Source: an uncultured Clostridia bacterium (lineage in GTDB: Bacteria; Bacillota; Clostridia; JAAYHZ01). Taken from it: DNA of 10,806 nucleotides. A program made the position numbers and the translations under genes. Shown piece after piece: positions 1 through 7,900 of the stretch. The DNA is taken from NCBI GenBank assembly GCA_937894465.1, contig CALCRE010000074.1, forward strand, positions 1 to 10,806, read 5' to 3'. Positions within the stretch are counted from its first letter, which is position 1. Each line of letters opens with the position of its first letter. The notes below the pieces were generated by a model. That model did not search any database. It was not told the origin of the DNA and was given only the letters and a program-made list of their open reading frames with translations.

Positions 1-34
1 GTGACTGGAGTTCAGACGTGTGCTCTTCCGATCT
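1..34. other. Illumina TruSeq adapter (non-genomic)
   Basis: The first 34 bases match the Illumina TruSeq read-2 adapter/primer, beginning GTGACTGGAGTTCAG and ending GCTCTTCCGATCT. Seen directly; the identity comes from general knowledge of the adapter. The coding frame of the minus-strand repressor gene runs exactly down to base 35 and would be broken in meaning beyond it, so the junction between adapter and genome is at 34/35. This is untrimmed sequencing adapter at a contig edge and should be removed. Any open frame read across it is artificial. Confidence 0.97.
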
Positions 35-181
35 GATCAGTGTATGGATTGTTTTAGGGCTCCATTTCATATGGGGTTTGATTGCTTCTATGATACTTGT
101 TGATGTTAATGGGGACTCATCCCATAATACCGACATGACGTGCCATTCGGAATCCGATATTTTCCCGATTTCTTTATTCAT
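35..181 (-). CDS. BlaI/MecI/CopY-family transcriptional repressor, N-terminal part (truncated by contig end)
   Basis: Read on the minus strand from ATG at 181-179, the frame encodes 49 residues starting MNKEIGKISDSEWHVM and ending KWSPKTIHTLI, then meets the adapter. This is the N-terminal winged-helix DNA-binding domain of the BlaI/MecI/CopY (Penicillinase_R) family. The hallmarks are the IS(D/E)SEW.VM..LW helix 1 and the W(S/A).KTI.TL recognition helix. Full members are about 120-130 residues, so some 75 residues, including the dimerisation part, are missing. The start is fixed by AAGGAG at 188-193 (minus strand) with a 6-base spacer. Family members repress beta-lactamase, mecA or copper genes and are usually released by proteolysis through a BlaR1/MecR1 membrane metalloprotease sensor, typically encoded next to them. 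That partner would lie beyond the contig edge. The regulated target cannot be told from this window. Confidence 0.9.
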
Positions 182-216
182 TTATAACTCCTTCTTTTTT
201 GTTTGGTTAACCATCC

Positions 217-239
217 TACAACTGTAGTACCGTTACAGT
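217..239. promoter_or_regulatory. Probable BlaI/MecI-type operator
   Basis: Two overlapping dyads are visible. TACA-AC-TGTA at 217-226 fits the TACA-NN-TGTA core known for BlaI/MecI operators. ACTGTA at 221-226 is repeated in inverted orientation as TACAGT at 234-239 with a 7-base spacer. The second dyad overlaps the -10 box of the repressor's own promoter (237-242) and the first covers its predicted transcription start, so bound repressor would block its own transcription. That it is bound by the adjacent repressor is inference from family knowledge. It lies about 80-90 bases from the promoter of the plus-strand gene at 375, so direct control of that gene is less likely. Confidence 0.7.
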
Positions 240-265
240 ATATGTTTGCCATCGAAAGATGTCAA
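237..265 (-). promoter_or_regulatory. Sigma-A type promoter of the BlaI-family repressor gene
   Basis: On the minus strand, TTGACA (265-260) and TATACT (242-237) are separated by exactly 17 bases. This is a full-consensus -35 with a near-consensus -10. The start would fall near 230, inside the operator dyads, giving a leader of about 50 bases to the ATG at 181. Confidence 0.87.
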
Positions 266-316
266 GAAAAATTTTAGGATAGATAATTGCTCAATGTATT
301 CCTATTTTTAAAACAT

Positions 317-344
317 TTGATTTCGGTGAATATACAGGTATAAT
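317..344 (+). promoter_or_regulatory. Promoter of the GH28-like gene
   Basis: TTGATT (317-322) and a perfect TATAAT (339-344) are separated by 16 bases. The expected start near 351 leaves a leader of only about 24 bases before the ATG at 375. I see no catabolite (cre-like) site near it. Confidence 0.75.
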
Positions 345-374
345 GAAGAAAAGGGCGATAGGAGGGCTTGTTTC

Positions 375-1517
375 ATGTTTTGTAACCAGGATTGGAATAA
401 CAATGTTGTCCGTGTTATGGACTTTTACAATTGGCAAAAAACGGATAGTCAAATCATTGATGAGTGTTTGAAGTTTTCATCAGGTTTCACATCTCGTACA
501 ATTGTATTTGATCGTAGGGATTGGAACATAGACCAGGCAATATTGTTGCAGGACAATACAACGGTAATTGTGGACGGTGTGATGATCAAACAAAACAATT
601 TAATGTTTGACAATATTTTCAGGGGAGATAACTTTGAGATCGACCCTCAGAATCCTAACGGTTTTCCATTGAAAATTCGACCTATTACGAACATTCGTAT
701 CATGGGGAAAAATGGTGCCAAGCTGGAAGGCCCGGACATTCTGCCTAAAATGATGCATCCTACCATGGGAAACGAACAGGAGATGGTGGGGGATTACTGG
801 GGATGGCGCAATTTTCAAGTATGCTTGTCTAGATGCACGAACTTCGAGTTGGCAGGTTTTACATACACAAAGCCTAGAAGCTGGGCAAATTCCTTTGATC
901 GATGTAGTTACGGCTATATTCATGACTTGGATATAACATCCACTGTAAAAAACGGAGATGGTGTGAATATTCGACTGGGATGTAACAATATCGTCATAGA
1001 TCATATCAAAGGGCACACATCCGACGATTTAGTGGCTATTAATTCAATGACCGTTGGAATTTCTTATCCGTCATCGCGATATGTTTATCCTTTGGATCCT
1101 TCGAGCTATTTAATCGGCGAAGGAGAAGATATAAACGAGAGAGACATTTACAACATTATCGTGTCCAATGTACTTTCTTCCACGTCATTATACAGTCATG
1201 GAGTTGCCTTGCTTTCTAGAAACGGGCATAAGATATACAATATCCATATCCATGACATAATAGACGGAAACCCTGTTTCATCCTCGAACCGGTTGGCTGT
1301 TATCGGTTCTTATAAAGGCTACAGCAGCGGATATGTCCCGGGAGATATGCACAATATCAGGATCAACCATGTTGTGTCCAATTCAGCGAAAAAAGCGATT
1401 GTGTTCAACGATCCGGTAAAGGATGTTTGGATTAACCATGTCATTCAAAACAGAGTGGATGGTGTTGTGTTAGATGCAGTGGACTCTGAGGGGATAACGG
1501 TTACTAATAGCAAGTGA
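375..1517 (+). CDS. Right-handed beta-helix protein related to glycoside hydrolase family 28 (polygalacturonase-like)
   Basis: 380 residues. The start is supported by AGGAGGG at 360-366, 8 bases before ATG. Residues 11-75 resemble the pectate-lyase-superfamily entry strand and helix (V.DF..., then TIVFDRRDW, ...LLQDNTTVIVDG), with the usual GAxGDG turn replaced by YNWQKTDS. Typical GH28 catalytic signatures follow in order: NGDG at 193-196 (family NTDG), SDD at 216-218 (family GDD), and SHG at 274-276 (family GHG). The final RIK motif is not obvious; R306 is at about the right distance, but the Lys position is Ala in this alignment. About 35 extra residues sit between the DD and H motifs. No signal peptide or membrane segment is visible, so the enzyme is probably cytoplasmic, perhaps acting on imported oligogalacturonides or related uronides. 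Substrate is inference. It could instead be a beta-helix enzyme of a neighbouring family. It is transcribed alone, divergently from the repressor. Confidence 0.8.
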   Translation: MFCNQDWNNNVVRVMDFYNWQKTDSQIIDECLKFSSGFTSRTIVFDRRDWNIDQAILLQDNTTVIVDGVMIKQNNLMFDNIFRGDNFEIDPQNPNGFPLKIRPITNIRIMGKNGAKLEGPDILPKMMHPTMGNEQEMVGDYWGWRNFQVCLSRCTNFELAGFTYTKPRSWANSFDRCSYGYIHDLDITSTVKNGDGVNIRLGCNNIVIDHIKGHTSDDLVAINSMTVGISYPSSRYVYPLDPSSYLIGEGEDINERDIYNIIVSNVLSSTSLYSHGVALLSRNGHKIYNIHIHDIIDGNPVSSSNRLAVIGSYKGYSSGYVPGDMHNIRINHVVSNSAKKAIVFNDPVKDVWINHVIQNRVDGVVLDAVDSEGITVTNSK

Positions 1518-1584
1518 CCTTTGAAATGAAGTATGATTATGATGTTCAAGAATAACTGCGTTTGAGTTACTAAAAAACCTACTA

Positions 1585-1610
1585 AAAAAATCCTGAAAAA
1601 AAGATTTTTT
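1585..1610 (+). terminator. Weak AT-rich hairpin after the GH28-like gene
   Basis: AAAAAATC (1585-1592) can pair with GATTTTTT (1603-1610) around a 10-base loop. The stem has only one G-C pair and its T-run is both stem and tail, so it is a marginal intrinsic terminator. No better candidate exists between the stop at 1517 and the tRNA promoter. Read-through into the tRNA terminator at 1762 is possible. Confidence 0.3.
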
Positions 1611-1615
1611 CGGTG

Positions 1616-1645
1616 TTGACATATCGCGCAAGTGTGATGTATAAT
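1616..1645 (+). promoter_or_regulatory. Promoter of tRNA-Leu
   Basis: Consensus TTGACA (1616-1621) and consensus TATAAT (1640-1645) are separated by 18 bases. The predicted start near 1652 leaves a short 5' leader of about a dozen bases for RNase P removal. Such strong boxes are typical of stable-RNA promoters. Confidence 0.85.
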
Positions 1646-1663
1646 AATCCTTGCGTGATTCAA

Positions 1664-1750
1664 GCCGCTGTGATGGAATTGGCAGACGTAGTGGACTCAA
1701 AATCCACCGGTGGCAACACCGTGCCGGTTCGACTCCGGCCAGCGGCACCA
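1664..1750 (+). tRNA. trnL: tRNA-Leu (anticodon CAA)
   Basis: This is an 87-base class II tRNA with encoded CCA. The acceptor stem GCCGCTG (1664-1670) pairs perfectly with CAGCGGC (1740-1746), followed by A1747 as discriminator and CCA 1748-1750. The anticodon stem GTGGA (1691-1695)/TCCAC (1703-1707) encloses the loop CTCAAAA, giving anticodon CAA at 1698-1700, which reads UUG leucine codons. A long variable arm follows (GGTGGCAACACC region) and the T-loop is GGTTCGACTCC. Class II form and the A discriminator both fit Leu. It stands alone with its own promoter and terminator, not in an rRNA or tRNA cluster. Confidence 0.97.
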
Positions 1751-1761
1751 TAAAATAGATG

Positions 1762-1803
1762 CACCCTGCTTTTCAACAAGAAAGCAGGGTGTTTCTCATT
1801 TTT
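1762..1803 (+). terminator. Intrinsic terminator of tRNA-Leu
   Basis: CACCCTGCTTT (1762-1772) pairs without mismatch with AAAGCAGGGTG (1781-1791), an 11-bp stem around an 8-base loop. It is followed by the T-rich run TTTCTCATTTTT. It separates the tRNA unit from the large gene at 1955. Confidence 0.9.
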
Positions 1804-1869
1804 AGACCGGAATCAGTCCGGCAGACAACTTAATAAAGCCAATACCCTATAAAGCAAATTTAGCGGCGG

Positions 1870-1900
1870 TTGTTAGTTGTTTTGTTAGTTCTTATTAGTT
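1870..1900 (+). repeat. Three near-identical direct repeats TTGTTAGTT upstream of the SLH gene
   Basis: TTGTTAGTT occurs at 1870-1878 and 1882-1890, and TTATTAGTT at 1892-1900, with start-to-start distances of 12 and 10 bases, close to one helical turn. They lie 55-85 bases before the GTG start of the large surface protein gene. Direct repeats at about helical spacing can be sites for dimeric response regulators; this is inference. No clean -35/-10 pair was found in the 1801-1954 stretch, so the promoter of the large gene is not assigned. Candidate -10-like strings are TATGTA (1903-1908) and TATAGA (1912-1917). Confidence 0.4.
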
Positions 1901-1941
1901 ATTATGTAAAGTATAGAGATTATATCAAGATAAAAACGAGT

Positions 1942-1947
1942 GGGGTG
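1942..1947 (+). promoter_or_regulatory. Ribosome binding site deciding a GTG start
   Basis: GGGGTG, one mismatch from GGAGGTG, lies 7 bases before the GTG at 1955 and 10 bases before the TTG at 1958. The spacing favours GTG as start, but two adjacent non-ATG starts in the same frame leave one residue of doubt. No ATG is available near the signal peptide. Confidence 0.6.
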
Positions 1948-1954
1948 TTTGTAG

Positions 1955-4900
1955 GTGTTGAAAAGAATTTTAGCTGTTTTCTTGATCTTCTGTACTTTGT
2001 CCATAATGATTCCGGTCACATATGCCGGTGACATTATTTCTCCGGATGCATTCCGGGTTTCCGATGAATATGTAGAACAATATCCGAACGGTGTTTTAGA
2101 GTTTGCAACGGTACAGTTTGAGACATCTGAGGATGCATCGGAATTTGATGTTATTATCGTAAGGCGTGGCGGTACAAAAGGAAAAGTCGAGGTTGATTTT
2201 AAAGTTATTGAAGTCACTGCAAGATACGGTGACGACTTTACCGTTCTCGTACCCAAATGGTATGGTGACACAGCACTGCGTAAAACAATCAATTCTCCGA
2301 CTCTTCTAGAATCTGCTTTAGAGGAAAATAAAGACGGAATTCTGACTTCACCTAAATACCTTGACGAGGAACAATCCTCCGGGGTGACACCGACTGCTAT
2401 ACAAATGACGCTTCCTGAAGAAGAATCCCAAGAAGAATACACCGAACTTTCAACGGAGTACAAATCAACTCTACACCGATTGAGAGATGAAGCAACCGGG
2501 GAAAAAACCAAAGCACCGGATCCGATCGATCTGCAAAAGAATTATTTTGATATAGAGAACCCGGAATATATTCAAGCGGGAGATGCATTGAATACCCTTA
2601 TGCCCGGTGTGACAGGACGACTTACATTTCAAGACGGCGAAAATTATAAAACTTTTAAGATAAGAATTAAAGATGATGACATATTCGAAGGACAAGAGCA
2701 ATTTATACTCGGGTTATTTAATCCTACGAATAACGCCGTGTTAGGAGACACATTCAATGCAACCTGTAATATAACCGACAATGATACGGGTGTCGGGCAA
2801 GTAATCGGGTTTGATCAAGAAATCTATTCTGTGTCTGCAGAAGTGGAATATGCGGAACTTATCATACAGCGTACAGGTGACATCCACACATATTCCAAGA
2901 TAGAAATATCCACATTATCCGGGACGGCAAAGGCGGATGAACATTATGCACCGGTCATCTTGGAGACTATATTTTTACCGGGTGAAACGAATAAAAAAGT
3001 ACATGTTCCGTTGTTTGCGGAAAATGCTAAAGATCCAATTGATTTTTATATGGTTATCACTCAAGACGGAAAACCTGTAACAGGTATAAATCGGGCGACG
3101 ATCCGGTTGATTCCGGAGGAATCAACAAACGATGTGTCACTTATGTCGGTTCAAGCTGAAAACAGGTTTCAGGCCAATGCTGTCCGAATCAACTATTTAT
3201 ATGTCCCCGGTAATGCATTTGCTTTAGGATCATCCGTATACAGCGATAATCAAGGTCGTACATACACCGGGAACGATGCTATCCCTTGGGGAACGGATGG
3301 CAAACAAATTATCATGGAGGAAAGTCGATGGGCACCGATGGGTCGTTCATCCTTGTACAAATGGGTGGATTTAGTGGGAATCAGTGGAATCACGATCAAT
3401 TGGAAGAACACCGGGACAAGCCAATACAATCAATCAACTATCCTAATAAATGACAAAGAATACTACCGACTCAAAGGCTCGTTTAACGGTGATACCTATT
3501 TGGGTGCTGCCAATAATTTTCCCCGAATAATGACTGTCTTGCAAGTTGTTAACAACACTAACGGTTGTTATGGTAACTTGGGTGTTTGGAGCTTGAAATT
3601 ACATAGGCAACAGTTCGAAGTTGTTGTAGAGAATGCACCGACATTAGTCTACAATACGTGGGACGGTCAAACAAAAAGAGCTTCACAACCTTTTAATCCC
3701 GGAACGGTTATGCCAAGTGTGCCAAGACCTTATAAGGACGATATCATAACGCTGATTCCGCGGATTTATCAGGAAGGTGAATTAAGGGGCGTACGATATG
3801 CAGGATACCAAGTCAAGACGGCAAACGGTTATACCGGCACCATAAGAAGCGATACTATAAAATTGTCATCCGAATTTATAAAAGCAAACATATATGGTAA
3901 CGGCACTGTTGAAAGACAAGAAAAGCTGATCATAAGGCCTGTTTTTGAAAGAACGGAAGCCTCTTTGCACATCAAAGAATATGAATACAATAGAGGAGAG
4001 CTGTTCATAGCAGGGCAAAGATATAATAATCAAATGTTTGATACCAATGGTTTTTTGTCAGGTGATGTTTTAATAGGCGAAATGATTCCTAAAACAGGAT
4101 ACAGTGCGGAAGGATACCGTGAATATCTCACTGATGCAGGTGGTGCCACGGAATTGAAACCAATTCCCGTTAATATTATTTTGGCAAACAAAAATTTGAA
4201 CCAACAGATTGAACCTGTTTTTAAAGAAACCATTAAATCAGTTCCCATTGAATGGAAACCTCTTGGTATCACTTTTTTTGAAACACGAGAAGAGAACATT
4301 GTAAAAGGTATGATTTTTCATGATCATCGTGATTATATGCCGGAGGTGGAAAGTGATTTATTATACTCCGGTGTACCTGAAGTTGTCACACCGCGATTTG
4401 ACGACTATGCGCAAATAATCGATTACCAAAGGGCAATGGACGAGTATCAAATCAATATGACCCAAAGGGAAGAAAAGATACGGCAAAATTACGACCGATA
4501 CAGGCAAACCTTTGATGTATATACATTAGAAAAATTACCGGTAGGTGAGATCGTAACCCTATACGGCAAACCTGTTGTTGAAGGATATACCATCGCTTGG
4601 TGGATGGAAGAGGACAGAACGGAGGATAACGGCAACCATACCACGGATGTTGTTCATATCGGCAGTAACTTTAGTTTTGTAGTAACGGAAAATCCGCAGA
4701 AGGTATGCTACTGCTTCGTCGCCATCAATCGACCGGGTAATAGTGTATTAACGGGAAAAGTGGTCCAATCCAAGAACACCATCAAAAATCAGAAGGCGAG
4801 TGCTGTTAACATAAACGATCCACTGACATACACAGGAGTGCCGGGCGTAACTGTATCGGTAGCGGTAGCAGACAGTAGATACACCTTTGTAGTTGTTGAC

Positions 4901-7900
4901 GGAATAAAATATGAAACTAGTGCCGTTACAAGTAATGACGGAAGTTTTGCCATTTACGTTCCCTACGGCGTCAATAATTTTTATTATTCTATTAAGATGA
5001 CACGGGGAGATATCGTTGAAACCAGGTCGGTTACCATAAAAAATCCGATGAATATTGAAATTCCTTTTATGGATTCCTTTAAGATCGATCAATTGGAAAT
5101 ATCAGTTGACAATGTCCTTCAAGATAAAATAAATATCGAAGACCGGCCTATGGATATAAGAATGAAAACAGTATCTTATGATAATCGGAGTGTTAGTAAG
5201 GTACGATTAAGAAGTTATGATTCAGCCGGGTACTTGTGGCAAACGCTAGATGCTGAATACATAGGAACGGATGAATGGTTGATTAGAACCAATACAAAGG
5301 AAACTTTCAAGTTGGCCGGGCGATTTACTCTTGAGATTTATGATGAGAGAGGTATAGGACACGGTGAAATAGAATCCGGATATAATATTGATGAGCTTCC
5401 CGTTCCGGGTTTGGTGGATTTAGGCACATTAAGTGTTCCGCCGGGTGTCAATTTGTATCCTTTCGGTGAAATCAATCCTCAGGTTGACTTTGGAACAACC
5501 AGGAGTCTGATACCGGTTCAAACAAGTCCGAATGCTCAAACCTATTCCATCGCAGTGGGAGTCGGTGAATTATTAAAGCAGGTAGTCACAGACAATCCTC
5601 AAGGGTTTGATGACGAAACAATTCAACAAAAAGCCATGATTTTGTCGCAATATCTCAGTGACGGACGATATTCCTCCAACTTGCTGAATAAGAGCTGGAA
5701 TAATTCGAAAGGCTCATCAAAATCAGGTCCCGGCAAAGGTAGTATTACGGTGGATTTTGATATTGGCTTTTATATTCAATTGACACGGAAGACCGACGGA
5801 CTAAGAAATGACTTCTATTTTGACTATGCAATGATTTATGTAGGTTGTAAGGTCGAGGCGAAGCAGGATGTCAATGCAAGCGTATGCGGTGTGCCTGTGT
5901 ATATGACTGTTAAGGGTGGCGGCAAGGTAAGAGGTTTGATGATGGCCCAAGGTGGAGATGACACGAGATTGTTGTCAGCATACGGATTTTTCCCCTTGCC
6001 CGATAATTATATCGGTGTGGAATACTTTGGTATGTACTATTTCAATCTTAATTTCTCCATTGGAACAGGTATCGGTTATCGTGGACCGGCCGCCATCGGG
6101 ATTGAAGGAGTTATGGATGTTGACATGGTTTATCAGCCATGGGAAGACGGTTATGGTACTTTAACATTTTCATTGAATGTCGATATCGATGTATTAATGA
6201 TACCCATGAAATTCAACATCGCAAAATCCGAGCATCAGCTGTTTAAAAGTGACAATTATATAGATAACGATTGGTTGCCCGTGTTGATGAACAATCAATT
6301 TAATGCGATGAACCGGGAAGGAACATCGAGAATATCCACTCTTGAACGTGCAAACAATTCGGCATGGAACACTCTTCCGGACGCTGAAAATGCAGGGATC
6401 AGAGAGATTGAAACAACAACGCTCCAAACCGGAATATACAAGCATCCTCAACCTCAACTTGTTGCTTTAAACAATGGTAAGATGATACTGTTCTTTATCA
6501 ATGATGATGGGGAAAGAGAAGGTTATGACAGAACCGCTCTCTATTACTCAGTTTATGACGGATATTGGAATCCACCGGTTTTACTTCAAGACGACGGAAC
6601 CGCAGATTATGATCCCTATGTGAAGGAAATAGGGGACCGATTACTGGTCCTATGGTCAAGTTCCAACACACAATTCGGCGATGTCCGTCCTTCCATGTCC
6701 GACTTATTAAACAGTACAGATATATATTCGCAATGGTTCGACTTGGATGGAGCAAAATCCGGTGAAACAATGCGGATCACCTTTGATGACGGGGCATATG
6801 GAAATATGTCACCGGAAGCGGTTTATGACCGGGAGACGGAAACCGTCATGCTGCTTTATCAAAAGACTGATTACAAAACAGAGGGTGTATCATTCGATGA
6901 TAATGTTTTGTCCATCGGCGATTATCTAAATAACTCATACAACACAATTGCTTACCGTTTATATGTAAACGGGGAATGGATCACATCATACGAAGCAGGA
7001 GAGACCTCCTACATTAATTATGAACAAATAAACGGGAGCGGTTCTCTTTACGGTCAGCGCTTCTTAGATTTAAGCATCGGCAAAATAGATCCGACCGTAT
7101 CCGAAATTGCGGCAACAACTCAGCAAGGAATGGCATGTATTGCATACACCGTGGATTTGGATAACAATCCATATACAAAGGATGACACCGAACTGTTCAT
7201 GTTAACATATAACTTTGCTGAAAAATCATTCACATCACCTGCCGGGATTACAAATAATCAGGTAGAAGACTCCAATCCGCAAGTTTCCGAGGATTGTTTG
7301 TTCTGGAATTGTGACGGATACATTTCCTATTTGAACTGGTATACATTCATGAGTACATCCTCCATCGATTCTGTTGATGAGCAGAGCTTTTTAAGAGTTT
7401 TAAATGAAAAAAACATAGAAGCGGCACAAAGCTTTACCGTTACATCCGGTCAGGATGGAAACCGATATATTGTATGGAGCGAGATCAATAAAATTTTATC
7501 CGACTTCGAAGGGGTTGATCCCATAAGCGAAAGGCAGTTATATGCCGCCATGTATGATGCAAGGATGTCACAAGTCGGTTTGGATGAAAACATGCAACCA
7601 ATTTATGTTGGGGGTTGGGGCAGTAAACAAAAAATTACTGAAAAAGTCGGTGAATACAACAATGAACAATCAGTAGTAGTGGATTCACAAGGTATGGTCA
7701 CTATTGCAAATCGTAAATATGAAATGATAGATGATGCAAACACTCCGGAACCGGACAGAACCGAGTCGGATACATCATCATTGGTTATCAGAAGATTCGA
7801 ACCGAAAACGACTCTCATGATCAGTGCATCGGATATCACCACATATCCCGAGTTCCCCAAAGCCCAAGAACAAGTCATGCTCACGGTAAACGCAAGAAAT

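Noticed and set aside
18..227. Plus-strand open frame near the left end
   Set aside because: It starts inside the adapter and lies antisense to the BlaI-family gene and its promoter. It has no ribosome binding site and no recognisable protein features.
217..239. Operator dyads as direct regulators of the GH28-like gene
   Set aside because: They lie about 80 bases upstream of its -35 and on the promoter of the divergent repressor. Direct repression of the GH28-like gene from there is not supported.
1664..1750. tRNA-Leu as an integration site (attB) for a mobile element
   Set aside because: No second copy of the tRNA 3' end, no integrase and no phage or plasmid genes are present in the window. 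The tRNA is followed directly by its own terminator.
1470..1751. Minus-strand open frames across the tRNA-Leu gene (reading VPLAGVEPARCCHRW)
   Set aside because: This is the well-known false peptide produced by translating the antisense strand of a tRNA-Leu gene. The tRNA itself explains the sequence.
1807..1821. Small hairpin CCGGA-ATCAG-TCCGG after the tRNA terminator
   Set aside because: It has only 5 bp and no T-run, and no link to a known riboswitch or attenuator. It is likely chance or a minor extra fold.
1885..2511. Minus-strand frame of 208 codons overlapping the start of the large gene
   Set aside because: It is antisense to the signal peptide and Calx-beta coding sequence, is serine/valine-rich as typical of antisense reading, and has no ribosome binding site. 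The same reasoning removes the other antisense frames along the large gene.
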